Positions 22,945-36,711 of a DNA stretch of 64,000 nucleotides are shown piece by piece. The DNA is taken from the NCBI GenBank assembly GCA_009760855.2, contig WPIO01000116.1:1120501-1184500 (forward strand), written 5' to 3'. Under the pieces are notes generated by a model. It saw nothing but the letters and a program-made list of their open reading frames with translations. It did no database searches and was not told the origin of the DNA. Origin of the DNA: Cristatella mucedo (lineage: Eukaryota > Bryozoa > Phylactolaemata > Cristatellidae). How positions within the stretch are numbered: the first letter of the stretch is position 1; every line of letters begins with the position of its first letter. A program made the translations under genes and the position numbers.

Positions 22945-24579
22945 ATATATGATCGTTTATGGCTATCAAACACTCTGGCTGCCACGATAAATATTGGTCA
23001 CGGCAGGATTTTAATCGACAACGTTCGGCCTAATGGTTGGGATAAGAAACCTACTTAAATAGCATATCAGAAGTCACGTACGTCACTTAGTGTGCAATCA
23101 ACTCATACTACAAGAGCAATTTAATTTCCGTTTTTAAGAGAGGTACGTTTATAATAACCTCTGTATAACTGTAAGCTTATGCTAGTCGATAAGTTAAGCA
23201 TGTGGATAGCCGGTTAGCCAAACACATGGAAGAGGCGAAGGAAAGCGAAAGCAAATGGGTTTTAATGGAGCAGGTTGTTCGACGCCTCACATCGATGAAG
23301 GGAAATTTTAGGTCCTGAATTGTTGTAGCATGTACAAATAGGCCAAGCTGAAGGCACCTTTAGCACTGTCAATGCGAACATTAGTTCATCGTTAAGACCA
23401 AAAAACGACCTAAAATTGATGCTGCCGTGCTGTTTTAGAGTTACCACTCTCTTTTGCAAATAACCGAAGTTGTGCCTATACCAGGTTCTTAGTTAACAGA
23501 CACTATAAGATTGATCGTAATTACTGATTGGTTCGCAGTGAACGAGCAATCGATTCACATGTGCAACAAGGCATCAGAGCAATCTTAAAACACTCCCTAT
23601 TCAGGCCACAAAGTAACAGGAATACAAAAGCAACATTCCATTACCTGTAAATGCGATCACACGAGCGGCCGATTTCTTACTTGACTTTTAAGTTAAAGCT
23701 GATGGCAGATACACCCTCACCAATGCCTGCAAAATGCTTAACAGCAATGGCGGCCAACGGCATAGACAATGGCGGCTAGTGAGGGGACTAGGCGGAAGCG
23801 GTGGTCTAAACACTGGTTTGAATAGCTACATTTTATTGAACCTGAAAACTTTATTTTTTCATCAGAATGAAATATGGACAGGGTCAGATCATTATTAAGA
23901 ATGCATCACGACTACATCGTTTGATACTAAAATTATGTTTTCTGGTCATGCAGATTAGGTTTCGTCATTCAATTTTCTTGCTCAGTGGCCTACTAAGGGT
24001 ATGCCTATGGACAGCGGGCCAAGTTATTAGCCTGAACGGACCAATGAAAATCGAGCAAGTTGGGCCGGGACTGTGAACACCTTCATAGCGTGTCAACGAA
24101 AATGAATCCCACATCTCTCAAGTCGGTTGTTAACTTTAGAAGACTGTAAGTTTGTCTTAGGGCCGAATCATAGAAGGTGGTTGTTCTTTAAAGGGAAGGG
24201 GACTTTCGCATCTAGGGTACACCTGATTTAGATCTTATGAACTTAATAATTGCTGTAGATACATCAGATTGAACAATAAATGGGCACGGGGCAGCTAAAG
24301 GCATTAATTCGCTTAGTTGTTGAGGCATGTGCTATGTACTAGTTTACGGTCAATGCACTAGCAGTTCATGTTTCCCACAATTCCCTTCACAAATGGCCAA
24401 GCATGTGAAATGGAGTAATTATTGTCAGATAAATATGCTTCCGTAGCTGTACTCGAAATCATGTCAATTCAGAATTAAAATACTTATATGATTGATGTTT
24501 AAATGTGACGTTAGATAGAGTGGTCTTCATCGAAGCACATAAAAGGTCCATCGTCTACTGAGCTTGTTATCTCTGTTTT
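22945..24579. other. low-copy sequence, no gene seen
   Basis: Only short frames, overlapping on both strands. No repeat or exon structure recognised. Confidence 0.4.
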
Positions 24580-24835
24580 TTGCAAAGTACTATCCGGTCA
24601 GACAGTAAGCTGTACATTTATCTTGATTCCTCCCTAGCCATACAAAAAATTTCATTATCAACTAAGGCTGCAAGCATTGATGACTTCTATACATGGATGG
24701 CAGCAACAGTCTTCGAATTGAGTGATAACAAAACCGACCCAATATTTACGAGCAAAGCAAGTGTGACTCCAAAACTTAACAGGTCAGCAGGCAAAACTAG
24801 CTCTGCCAGCCTATCTTGGTCGAATCTGTGTACAA
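24580..24835 (+). mobile_element. L2-A RT fragment (post-catalytic region)
   Basis: An 86-codon open stretch including a TWMAATVFELSDNKTDPIFT motif corresponds to the segment following the YADD box (TWMAxNFLKLNDDKT in better copies). It is an isolated piece, detached from the copy starting at 24,985. Confidence 0.7.
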
Positions 24836-24984
24836 TTTAGTCTCCCTGCTTTTGCACACTCCTTGGTTAGGCCACCCCATTAGCTCCTAGTCAATACTGC
24901 CTACTTTGACCTACATGACCTTGCGAAAATTTGGACCAGCTAAGGCAGATAAATCATGAATACCTTCATCAATGCAAGAACATA

Positions 24985-26577
24985 AGCAACAACAGCCCAC
25001 TCTCTTACTACCATTCCTATCAAAGACACTGGAACGGGTCGTGGTGGACTAGCTGAACTCATATATCGAAACCTCACACCTTGCTACTAAGTTCCAGTCT
25101 GGCTTTAAAGCTAATCACTCCACAGATTCAGCATTGCTTAGGGTATACAATTACCTACTTTGGAATGCAGATATGGGAAGAGTGTCTCTGCTTGTTTTGC
25201 TCGATCTTTTGGCAGCTGTTAATACCATCGATCACGAAGTTCTTCTAGAATGCCTCTAGTCTCGCCTGGGCATCACCGGCACTGCTTTGCAGCGGTCCAG
25301 GTCCTATGTCTGTGTGATACTCCAGAGTGTTGTCGTGAATAGACAAAAATCATCCGAGGTACCTCTGAAATATAGGGTACCTCAGGGTTTCATGGTAGGT
25401 CTGGTTCCTTTCACGGTTTATACTCTCCATCTTGCTGATGTGATTGCCAAGTACAATCTAGACTTTCACTTCTATGCAGATGACACTCAGTTGTAGTTTT
25501 GCTTTGATCCCTCTCAGCCTTCCAGCACCTCAAATTCCCTCAACTCACTTGCTGCATGCATTGATGACATTTGCACAAGGATGTAAGCAAAATTTCAAAA
25601 ACTAAATGATAATAAAACGAACTTACTAGTTATGGGCAAAGCCAGTATGACTCACATATTGGAATAGCTAAAACTCTAATCTGGACTCTCCCAGCACATC
25701 TCCTGCTGAATCAGCTCAAAGTCTAGGTGTCATGTTTCAAAGCGACCTCTTTCTTGACGATAATATCAGCTGCGCAGTCAAATCCGCCTATTTTCAGATT
25801 CATACCATTGCTAAAATTCGGGCTCGTTTAGATAAGGATACCACGTCCAAATTAGTCAATGCGTTCATGACATCCCGTCTCGACTTTTGCCACTCAATGC
25901 TCACAGGCCTGCCAGCATGTGCGATCAGGCGATTGTAACTGGTGCAAAAGTCAGCAGCTAGACTTGTCTTTCGTGAGCACTGCAGTTGCCATATTACACC
26001 ACTTCTTGCTGATCTACACTGGCTACCGTCAAGCAACCGATTGACTACAAGGTTTTATCACTCACTTTTGGGCCCCTTCAATCTTTGGCTCAAGCTGATC
26101 TCTAAGATACACTCCCCCACTGGGCTAAACAACTTATTACCAGCTTTTTGGAATTCATCAGTCTACAAATACCTCGAACAAACTTAAAATCCTTTGATGA
26201 CAATGCATTTAGTTTGCATGTTCCCTAAGCCTCGATTTTCCTCCCGACCTGCGTCATATCCTCCCCCGACCTGACCACATTTAAAAAGAATTTTAAAACG
26301 CACACATTTAGGACTGCCTTAAACAGGTCCCCGTGATTCGTTCTTCACGTGCCTATGCTTGCTGACACTGTGCATGCTGTCACTAACCACATTTACATGC
26401 TTACCCTGTGCATGTCACCCCTAACCATTTTATTCATTTCGTTGGTTTATCCAGCATGAAATTACTCACCATTCAGATGCATTTCCCTTTGCAGCGAATG
26501 TAAAGTGCCTAGAGAGAGATCGAGTTCTCTGAGGGCGCTTTATTAGGTGCATTGTTATTGTTATTATTATTATTTTT
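24985..26577 (+). mobile_element. L2-A copy from RT palm to 3' end
   Basis: Begins in the motif-1 region (CTCTTACTACCATTCC), passes through LLDLLAAVNTIDH, a VPQGFMVG-type motif and FHFYADDTQL (25,466-25,496, then a stop). The C-terminal region and 3' UTR follow, ending in a (TTATT)n-type tail near 26,577. The catalytic YADD is intact but the frame has many stops. Confidence 0.88.
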
Positions 26578-26654
26578 ATTAAAATCCAGCTTCCTTCTCT
26601 GTAACTAACTGCCTGCTATAGGCTGTGCAATCAGGAGGTCGAATCTGGAAAGAG

Positions 26655-28330
26655 AATCCCCTAATGTAATGTAATGTAATGTATCTCCGTCAGTAACTCC
26701 AAGAAGTCAACAAGGCCATGTGGGTGTTATGCAGGAGAGTTTTGTATAGCACACTGACAGCCTTAGCGGCTTTCGGTACGCATTTGGTAGCCAACAGACT
26801 TCGTCTCAAGCAACAAAGAGAAAGTGGGAAGCATAGCAGAGTTAAGAGAGCAGTTGAGGTAGTGAGTAGCATAAAAGTAGCAGTTCAAGACCGCTGAAAA
26901 AGATGTACCATAGTCGTCAGTTGGAGAGTAGATGTCGTTGAGTTAGAATTGTGGAAGCGAGTTCAACAGTCTAGGACCTGCAGAGCGAAAGCTTCGGTCG
27001 CCAACTGTCTTTAAGTGGAGGAATGGGACAGCTAATTTATCGTCCACACAGGACCTGAGGGCGCGAACAGGCTGAAACTGATGCAGCAGTTCAGCTATGT
27101 ACGAAGGAGCCAAGCCGTGGCTGGCCTTGCGGGTCAGCATAAGAACTTTGCTCTGTATCCTTTGCTCAACCGGCAACCATCCTAGCTCTTTCAGCAAAGG
27201 TGACACGTGCTCGAACCGCCGGGACTTGAAGACCAGCCTTGCAGCCATATTCATAGTCCGCTGTAGTGGCATAATAGCTTTCTTAGGTAGCCCAGCCAAA
27301 AGGGAATTACAATGATCAAGCCCAGACAGAACTAGAGAGCTAGTTAAATTTTTTACAATCCACTGTGGGAGACAGCTTCTAATCTTGGATAGGGATCGGA
27401 TGTGATGGCTAGCTGTAGAGGCAGTCTTCTGAATGAAGCTTTTGAAATTGAGGCAGCTGTAGAACACGACACTTAGATTACGAGCACGTGGTGAAGGTCT
27501 CACAATAGCATCACCTATTAGATCAGCAAAACCATTTAATCCAGCCATACGCTTAGGGTGTCCTATGAGAAGCAGTTCGGTTTTATCGTCATTTAATTTC
27601 AGGAGGTTTTCCGACATCCAGGATCAAATATCGGCAAGGCAAGCATTCAGTTTCTCAGTTGCTGCAGGAGATTCCGACGGTTTAAATGACAAATACAAGT
27701 GAGTATCGTCAGCATAGAAGTGATATCCTATTCCATGGGCCTTAGTCACTTTTCTCAGAGGTTGCGTATAAATGGAGAACAGCAAGGGACAAAGTACAGA
27801 CCCTTGAGGTACTCCACAGGTGACCCATCTCATGTCTGAGACCTGACCCCCACACGACACGGATTGAACACGATCAGACAAGTAGGATTTTGACCACGCC
27901 AGTGCTTCGTCTGCCAGACCGATCGTTGTTCTCAATCGTTCAAGCAGAACTTCGTGATCAATGGTGTCGAAGGCAGCAGACAGATCTAGCAGAGCTGGGG
28001 CAGTGACATTCCCGTCGTCGTTGCCACGTAGAATGTCATTGCTAACAGGAGCAGAGCAGTTTCAGTAGAGTGCTGCCTCTTGAAACCTGATTAAAATGTT
28101 TCTGACATTCAATTATTTTCAACATGTTCAACTAGCTGCTTAGCAACAATTTTTCAAGAATCCTTGATAAGAATGGAAGAAGGGAAACTGGACGATAGTT
28201 TGCTAGGACCTCTGTGTCAAATCCAGGCTTTTTAAGAATAGGTCTAACGATTGCCGATTTGAAGGACTTGGGGACGACCCCTTTTCCCAAAGAACATTAA
28301 AATCTTGGTTATGGCAAGGCTAAGTTGCTA
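26655..28330 (-). mobile_element. L2-B element, best copy (RT to 3' end)
   Basis: The minus-strand element ends in a TAATG/TACAT repeat at 26,660-26,685. Upstream lie the 3' UTR, a 224-codon open C-terminal stretch, the palm motifs and a decayed motif-1 region. It stops abruptly near 28,330 with no endonuclease, so it is 5'-truncated. L2-B differs from L2-A in tail, 3' UTR and C-terminal sequence but shares the RT plan. Confidence 0.88.
26943..27935 (-). pseudogene. L2-B reverse transcriptase, palm to C-terminus
   Basis: The two adjoining open stretches are 27,624-27,935, with GVPQGSVLCPLLFSIYTQPL and YHFYADDTHLYLSF, and 26,943-27,617, with LLKLNDDKTELLLIGHPKRM, HIRSLSKIRSCLP, LKELGWLPVEQRIQ and HGLAPSYIAELLHQFQPVRA. 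They are separated only by a TGA near 27,621. Both catalytic Asp of YADD are present. The first Asp motif lies upstream in a decayed part. The protein would copy element RNA at the insertion site. Truncation and stops make it inactive. Confidence 0.88.
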
Positions 28331-28486
28331 AACTTTTCGGTCACGAGAAACACAGTTGCAACATTTCAATACTTCTAGCCGACCGACATTCGCGTCTGTT
28401 GAGCATCGGTTTCGTCATCAATCATATCACTAACTTTTGTGTGCGTATATTTTTTAGTTCTTGCCCACATGTCATTGGTAATGAAA
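28331..28486. other. short unassigned spacer between two L2-B copies
   Basis: No match recognised. Confidence 0.4.
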
Positions 28487-29335
28487 CATATCTCAGTCTG
28501 TAACTCCACACAACCATAACGATTATGTGGGTGCTAAGCAGGAGAGTATTCTATGGCACGCATAAAACCTAAGCTGCTTCCGGTAGGCATTTGCTAGCCT
28601 ACGGACGACGTCTCATGCAGGAAAGAAAAAGCGGGAAGCATAGCAGGGTCAGGTGAGCAGTGGATGTAGTGGGTAGCATAGACTTAGCAGCTCAGGACCA
28701 CTGAAAAGCATAAAAAACAATCGTCATCACGAGAGTAGTTTTAGTAGACACAGAAGTCTGGATGCCTCTCCTTAATCCAGGACCTGCAGAGCCAAAGAAG
28801 CTGTTCCCAATGGTCTTAGGTTTGGTGAATCGGAGAGTGAATTTATAGTTCGCTCAGGAGCTGACGATGTGGAGAGGCTGAAATTGGTGCAGCAGTCTAG
28901 CATGGTACGATAGGACCAAGCCGTGACCGGTCTCGTGGTCACTGTCTGAATTTTGCTCTGTATCATTCACTCGACCGGAATCCATCTTAGCGCTTTTAGC
29001 TTTGGAGACACGACCTCAAGCATCTAGGACTTGAAGACTAGCCTTGCAGCTACATTCATAGTTAGCTGCAGAGGCCTAGTTGCTTTCTTTGATAGCACTG
29101 ACACATGGGAATTGCAATGATCAAGCAGAGACAGAACTAAGAAGCTAGTTGAATTGCTAGCAATCCACTTTGAAAGACATCTAATAATTTTGGATATGGA
29201 TAGGGCGTAACGGCTAGATGTATAAGCAGTCTCCTGAATGAAGCATTTAAAGTAGAGGCAGCTGTCGAAAACGACACCCAGACTTTCAGCTCATAGTGGT
29301 CACAAAACAGCATTACCTATCAGAAGTAGATTGCA
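28487..29335 (-). mobile_element. L2-B fragment, C-terminal region and 3' end
   Basis: Starts at its 3' end (CTCAGTCTGTAACTCCAC) and runs to the LNFKSFIQKT-equivalent region at 29,290. It is the second L2-B in the same orientation, upstream of the first. It abuts R1. Confidence 0.8.
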
Positions 29336-32261
29336 TTTCCTGGTAACACCTTCAGGTATTGCCCTGCCATCTTCACGGTGACTATTTAGGAGCTGTCCTC
29401 AGATATGCTACACAAAACAAGACCTGCATGTCATAAGTTACTATGTCTCCATTAGTCGATACCTGCTGGCTTGCCTTCTTTAGATGGTCAGTGAGAACCT
29501 TCCTTCATCTTGCGTTCGCCCTATCAAAAGCTTGGCTGTCTAACCAACGACCAGTAATTTTAAATATAATATCACTTTTTTATTATTTAGTTTGCATTTA
29601 TCGTTTGATTGTTCCGTCATAAAAATTGTAAATTAGGATATGAGAAATTGTTTTCCATAAACACAAGCTATGAGTTATTGACATCTTAGTGTACAACTGT
29701 TTCATAACATGAGCTGGAAAGAAAGAAAAGCAATACAATTTAAGCAAACTATACAAAAAATGGATAATCACCCGTGCAAAAATTCATAGAGACTCCCAAT
29801 CAACAGCTCTCGGCATTTTCAGTGTGCTATAAAGAAATCTTTTTTGTTTTTCATGCACTTCATCGTTTTTATTGGTAGTAATTAAAATTGCGATGTAATG
29901 TATCTCATCATTAATATTATGATTCAAAATGTTACCTGGGTATATATTACAATATATGATTATATTAATTAGCTGAGTATATATATATATATAAATTAGT
30001 CCTATGTAACACTAAGGTCGGATGATTGAACAGCTCATTTGTATAGCCAAGATCAGCTTTAGTAGCTATCACTACCACTTGTGGTAGGAAATAAAGGCTC
30101 TCTCTCCTCAGAACTCAATCCCACAACCTGGGTATTGAAAATCGCGAACTTCAGCTCCTTGGCTGAGATCCGGGGCGCTGTCTCGATATTATAATATATT
30201 GCATAGTAACGCGATGTAATTTATTTGCATGGAGCCCCAAAAGAACTTCATCTCTGTTCAGTCGCCTTACATCTGCAGTAGGCTGGAGCCCATGACCTCC
30301 TGACCTTGGTAGGGGCTAGCAACTTAACTCTAATTACATTGAAGAAATCATGCGGCCTTTTTTTAACTTACACGTTGTTTCTAATTAAAATTCTCTAATG
30401 ACACCTTAGCTTGCTTATTTGGCTAGCCTTTGTGACTAGACTGAGAAATTGTAAGAGTATCTATAAGCCAAGCCAAAGGAATTATACAGATAGGAGCTAC
30501 AAGATACTGAACATATAGCCCTCGGCTCCAGCCTAGGATAAAAAGCCAATACCTCAAGTTAGACTTTAAAAATCTGCATGTTCAGAGCAAGAATAATGAT
30601 AATACCTGTCCGACTGATACTAAAGGCTCTAGTCAAAAAAATAACAAGCTACCACGCTCCACCCGTTGATTGCATAGATTCCATAACTCTACTGCATACA
30701 TGCTTCTAGAACCTTAAATTAGCAGCTATCCTTGGTTCCCAATTAAAAAGTTACAACATCCGGTCTTTGATTTATGAAGCAAAAAGTTGTAGTCGGGAAT
30801 CACAAAGCTACAAGCTTCACGCCTCGAGTTCAACGATGCCTGGTTAATGCAGGTATTAGGATGGTAAAGCATCATAATTTTCTTTTATATTCTTAGGATT
30901 TTAGGAAGGTACATATTTTTTCATTGAACTATCTAGTCGGCTGCTTCTTCCCATTCGGAATACGATGGGCACACACTCAAGTCAGATAATTAGAAGTTGG
31001 AGGCTCAAATCAAGGATTTTACCATTGATAGTGTCTAGTTAGTCAGCTTATTGTTATGTCAGTTTTCAATCGGTGTATGGCGTATCTTTGCAAATATTTA
31101 TTTGATATTGGATCCGTCTCTGTCTTTTCATATTATCGGAAGATCAATCGTCAGCTATTAAATGTTCATGGTAATGTTGATTTAGTTTCACAAAACATCT
31201 GGGAATTTTATCAGTGTAGACGTTTTCTCCAGCTTACATGAAAATAAGGACTAAAAACAGGGCAGCTATCGGCATGCACGAGTGAGGAAGACCAATATAT
31301 CTAGGCACTCGTGCAATACTAAGACGGCTCACGCTCAGACACGTTGCAGGAGAGAACGCAAAGCTACCCAAAGTTGCCAATCAGTCGTACTACTGGTAAA
31401 TAGCATATCTTGCATTAAACACAAGCTAGCTAAAAATTATTGCAGAAACTGTAACTATCCGGTAAATAAGGCTCAAGTGATCTGGATACTCGACAAAGTG
31501 TTATAACACCCGATTGATTAAAAAATGGGGCAGGGGATGATAGTAGCCGGAAAGAAGGTTCGGAGTTTTGATTCTATGCTAAGGCAAATTGGGTACACAC
31601 CACACTTAAGTTTCGAACAAACAAAGACTTGAGAAGAAAGAAATGTCATCACAAAGCAGTGAGAGCTGAACGTGAGCCACACTGGAAAGAAACATGTCCG
31701 TGTGGCCATTAAACTGATGCCTTCACCTTATCAGCTGGCAGGATCCGGCTGCAGACTTCATGCACTATTGCCCTCGTCAGACTAGGGCAGTCCGACAAAT
31801 TAGCCATACCAAGTCCACTGTAGGCGATTGACTACTGTTCTGTCGACCTGCTTATTTTTGCCTGAGTAGTACACTATTATGCAGGCCTAGAATTTCAGTA
31901 TGTGAATTGCAAAAATATGTATTACACTAATTCTCGATCGCAAGGTGTAATTGATTCATGCTATACAACTGATAAAACATGCAGCTAGGACTGAGTCAAT
32001 ATTTGAAAAAACGGTTGACACGGGCTGAAAAAAAACCAAAGAAAGTTTGGTGGTGGCAGGATCAACACACAGCAAAGATAACAATGTGAGGGTGACATGT
32101 CCAGGATCAGCACACAAGCTTGGTTAAGTGCAATACCTACCGAGTCAGAACTCCCAAGCACGTAAAGGAAAAATCACCGAGGCGTAGTAAATGCTGTTAT
32201 AAATAGACCCACTTTAAGTTTTTAACACGGAAAAATCGGCATATTTGATACAAGTTGGGAG
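29336..32261 (-). repeat. composite repeat R1, copy 2 (inverted partner of 2189-5366)
   Basis: Reverse complement of copy 1, without the LTR element and without the two L2-A tails that interrupt copy 1. Contains SINE1-like (about 30,005-30,165) and SINE2-like (about 30,190-30,335) modules in minus orientation, and an A/T tract at 29,972-29,993. The right end (32,200-32,261) is the L2-like segment that forms the empty site for the LTR element. Short frames at 31,056-31,506 are not conserved in other R1 copies. Confidence 0.8.
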
Positions 32262-35092
32262 TCAGTTAGTAATAATGATAACATAATTATAATGCACTTG
32301 ACAGAGTGCCATGTAAGAACTCAAATCTCTCTTTAGGGGCTTTACATTCGCTGGAATGGGAAATTCAATTGAATAGTGGGCAAAATCATGCTTGATAAGC
32401 AACAAAATGATTAGCATGGTTCGGGGTGACATACACAGGTTCAGAATGCAAATGTCGTTAGCAGCAGCACGCATATTGTCATTCCCCATTGGCACATAAA
32501 GGACGAATCACAGGGATCCACTAAATGCTGTCCTAAATAGGTGTGTTTTTAAGTTCCTTTAAATGTGGTCAGGTCATGCGATGTTCTGTTGCAGGTCAGG
32601 AGGGAGTTCCTGGCTTTGGGAGCATACGAACTAAATGGAGGGTCTTCAAAGGATTTAATGTTTTTACGAGGAATTTGTAGACTGTTGGATTTCGAAAAGT
32701 GGGTGGTACGATGCTTGGCCTGATGAGGGAGTAGATTTGAGAGATAGGCTGGAGCCAAAGAATGAAGACCTAAAAGTGACCATCAAAACCTTCAAGTCAA
32801 CCTGTTGCTTGACTGGTAGCCAGTGCAGGTCGGCGAGAAGTGGTGTAATGGGGCAACTGTGTGCTCACGACCCACAAGCAGAGCCTGCCGAGTGTTGCAC
32901 TAGCTGCATTCGCCTGATCGCATATGCTGGTATGCCAGTAAGTAGTGAGTTGCAGAAGTCGAGACGAGATGTCGCGAATGCAGGGACCAACTTAGACGTA
33001 GTATCTTTATCTAAGCTAGCCCGTATTTTAGCAATGTTATGAAGCTGAAAAAAGGCGTATTTGATTGTAGAGCTGATGTGGTCGTCTAACTAAAGGTTGC
33101 TTAGGAATATGACACCTTGATTTCGAGCAGATTCAAAATGAGATACGCTGGCAGAGCAAATTTTGAGCGTCAGCCTGTACAATATCGGAATAACTCTGAG
33201 TATGCCCATAAGTAGTAGGTTAGGTTGATCATAGTTTAGTTTCACAACATTTGCTGCCATCCATGCGCAAATGTCCTAAATGCATGCAGTGAGTGAGTTT
33301 AGAGAATTCTAGGTGCTCGAATGCTGGGACGGTTCCAAGCAAAGGTACAACTGAGTGTCATCCACATAGAAGTGAAAACCTAGATTGTGCTTGGAAATCA
33401 CATCAGCTAGAGGGATAGGATAAACCGTGAAAAGGACAGGACCTAGCACGGAGCCCTGAGGTACCTCATATTTTAGAGATACGTTAGATGATCTTTGCCA
33501 ATCTATGTCAATAATCTGGAGTATCCCACTGAGATAGGACCTGACCCATTGCAGGGCAGTTTAAGTGATGCACAGGCGAGATGAGAGGCACTCTAGAAGA
33601 ACTTTGTGATCGATAACATCAAAAGCTGCCTAAAGATAGAGCAAAACAAGCTGACACACTCTAACCATTTCTGCATTGCTAAGTAGGTCGCTGTATACCC
33701 TAAGCAATGCCTGCTCTGTGGTGTAGTTACCTCTAAAGCCTGAATGGAACTTACTAGCAAGGGTTGCAGTTTTGATTTGTGAGTTCAGCTGGTCAGCCAC
33801 GACCCATTACAGTGTCTTTGATAGGAGGGAGACAGGCGTTGTTGGGAGCGTTGACGGGCGATCAAGGGCGGTAGTTGCTCAAGTTGTTTTAGTCTAGTTT
33901 TGCTTTCTAGAGAAGTGGCCTTACTACAGATTTTTTGAAAGGTGCAGGGACATGATCTGAGGCTAATGACATATTAATCATGGTAGGCATGGCAGCACCA
34001 GATCAATGCAATGTAGGAGCAGGCCAGTGGAAACCAGGTCCAGAGGACTTTTGTCTTCTTTGATTGGGATACGAACTTCGGGACTAGATCAATAGTGATC
34101 TGTTTTAATGTAGGCATTGAGGTACAGCCAGGAATCTGGGAGGAGCATTTTATTAGGGATGTTATCTTCGCAGGGATGAATTACTTGATCTTGTTTATCT
34201 TCTGCACAAAGAATTGAGAGAAGCGATTCGCTAGTTCATCACAAGGATCCTCAGGCAAGGACCTAGTTATGGAGCGGTTGAGGAGATAGTTGATCGTCGA
34301 CATCAGAATTTTTTGACTGAGCATCTTTGATTCAACAATGTTTCTATAGAAGCTACACTTTTCCTTCGCTAGGATCGATTTGTACGATCTACAGTAGTCT
34401 TCATGTGCCTGTCCATGGACAGTCAGCCCTTCTCTTGTGTATGCTTTTCCAGCTTGCACTTAGTAGACTTGGTTAGTTTATTATCGGCGGGATACCATAG
34501 GCCATCTGGACGAGGGCACACTGTGTGGTTTTTCATCGGTGCAAGCTCGTCGAGCGTGTCAGCTAGTGTCGTGTTGTAGCTATCTACCAATGATGGCAGA
34601 TCGGAGGAAGGACTGAGCAGCAGGGGTCAAGCAGATATTCTCGCACGGACAGCATCGATGTCAAGGGTTTTGAGGTCTCGCGATTCACAGGTTATTTTAG
34701 AGGAGGAGGTGGGCACACACTACGGATTAAATGGGATCTGCATGTAGTCAGATAAGCAGTATTTGGTAATAATTGGTGATGACATAGTACAATTGTACGA
34801 GAAAATCGTGTCGAGTGTGTGACCCTTGATGTGAGTAGGGCCATGCACATGAGCCATAAGACATAATGTGTCAGTCAATGCACGAAATTCGGTGCTGAAA
34901 ACATCAGATAAGATATCAAAGTGGACAATACAATCACACATAACGAGGAACGATCGATTTCTTGCACACATAATCGAAATGAGATCGGAGAAACCAGAGA
35001 TAAAGGAGGATTTGGTACCTGGTGGGCGAAAGAATACAGCCAGTATCAGTAGCTTTTTTCGGGTGAAACCAAGACAACTAATTTAAAAGACT
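32262..35092 (-). mobile_element. long L2-A copy (endonuclease to 3' end), degenerate
   Basis: The minus-strand 3' end lies at 32,262-32,300 and abuts R1. 32.5-33.05 kb holds the RT C-terminal region (MAPAYLSNLLPHQAKHRTTH), 33.3-33.95 kb the RT palm, 34.18-34.46 kb the linker, and 34.7-35.09 kb the endonuclease end (HVHGPTHIKGHTLDTIF). The usual GDFN box reads CDCI here. Many stops. A second L2-A piece joins at about 35,095. Confidence 0.85.
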
Positions 35093-35097
35093 GATAA

Positions 35098-35965
35098 GTC
35101 CAGTTGCTCGAAGGCTTCGAGGAATCTGAGCAAAGGTACAACTTAATGTGATCCTCCTAGAGGTGAAAGCCAAGATTGTGCATGGCAATTACATCGGGAA
35201 GAAGGAGAGCATAAGCTTGAAAAGAACTGGACCTAACACAGAGTACCGAGGAACTCCATATTTCTGAGATAGTTATATCGGTTGGTCCAATCACATCAAT
35301 ACTCTGGATTTTTCCACCGAGGTAGGACCCGAATCGTTGAACAGCAGTGCCAGTGATTTCCAGGCGAGACGAGTCACGTTTCAAAAGAACCTGGTGATCG
35401 ATAGTACCAAACTTACTGAAGGATCGAGCCGACCAAGTAGAGACACTCCACCCATGCCTGCATTCCTGAGTATGTCGTCGTAAGCCCCAATTAGAGCCGA
35501 TTCTATGGAGTGATTAACTCTATAGCCAGACTGGAACTTACTAGCTGAGGTAAGAGTTTTATATAAAAGGGTTCAGCTGATCTGCCAAGACTCGTCTATT
35601 GTCTTTTATAGGAACGATAGATGGAAGAATGGGTGGTTGTTGCTCAAATTCTGTTGGTCTGGCGTTAAAAGCTGCTGAAATGCCGAGATAAGCCAGCAGA
35701 GAGACAAAGCCTAAGTCTGTATTCTTAAAGTGGGCAGTAGAAAACGAGAGCGATGCATAGTCTGTGGAGTGATTAGCTCTTACATTACATTCGCAAGTGC
35801 TACCAAGGTTAGATGTTCCATAATTGGATTTCAGCCGGTCTGTCACGAATCGTTCAAGTGTCTTTCAAACAGACGAAGGAAGAGACACTAGGAAGTGGTT
35901 TCCCAATTTATCTACATCCAACGTTGCTTTCTTGAGCAGTGGCATGACTACAGTATTTTGAGAGA
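35098..35965 (-). mobile_element. rearranged L2-A RT pieces with a shared junction
   Basis: Two overlapping RT segments stand in tandem (35,098-35,668 and 35,669-35,965). At the join, sequence near the NLSNYRPV-equivalent runs into CTGCTGAAATGCCGAGATAA. The same join occurs at about 56,115-56,165. Confidence 0.65.
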
Positions 35966-36079
35966 AGCATAGACAAATAAGGTTCAAGCACTGGCGGGCC
36001 ATTGGCTCTGCATTACGAGTTCACTTTGCATCCTCTCATTACCCGCCAGTCACGCCAGTTCTTTTAGGAAGAGTGGCGG

Positions 36080-36711
36080 AACCTCTAAGATTGGCCAACT
36101 ACCATGAGGCCATATTCATATACAGCTGAATCGAGCTCGTGGCCTTTTATGTAGCCCTGCCGAAAGGGGACAAGTATAATCAAGCTGAGCCAGCAATAAG
36201 AAGCTAGTTACGTGGTTAACTAGCCACCTTGTAAGACAAAAGCGAACATTACATAATGATATGGCATGCTTTCAAACTGCACAAGCAGTACTCAAAACTA
36301 AATATTTTAAATGCAAACATTATTCGAAGATACCAATTGAATTCCGAGTTGGCAGTGATGGTCGGACAGCAGCATCACTTATTACAAGATGGAAACCATC
36401 TCATCCAGCCGCTAGCTTTGGGCTTCTAATTAGCAGCATTTCAGTTTTACTGTTGTCGATTTCTCAAGACGTTTCTAAGATCACGAACGAAAAGTTAATG
36501 ATGCAAGCATTAAGTTTATGAGCTGGTGCAGCAAGTTCCGACGGTTTGAATGACGAAAACGGCTTAGTATCATAGCATGCAAGCGATATCCTATACTTGG
36601 GGCCTTAATCTCTGCTCTCAGAGGTTGAATTCTAGATGAATACCAGCTGAGGACCCAAGACCAAACCTTTTGGACTTAATTTCTAAAGTACCACCTTCAA
36701 ACTAGAGGGAA
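36080..36711 (-). mobile_element. L2-B RT fragment
   Basis: Minus-strand match to the region from the LKLNDDKTELLL-equivalent to the MNMAARLVF-equivalent of L2-B (for example CAGTTTTACTGTTGTCGATT and CAGCAAGTTCCGACGGTTTG). All frames are broken. Confidence 0.65.

Noticed and set aside
35990-36050. 9-bp inverted repeat ACTGGCGGG/CCCGCCAGT
   Set aside because: Short, with a 43-bp loop, lying between degraded LINE pieces. It could easily be chance.
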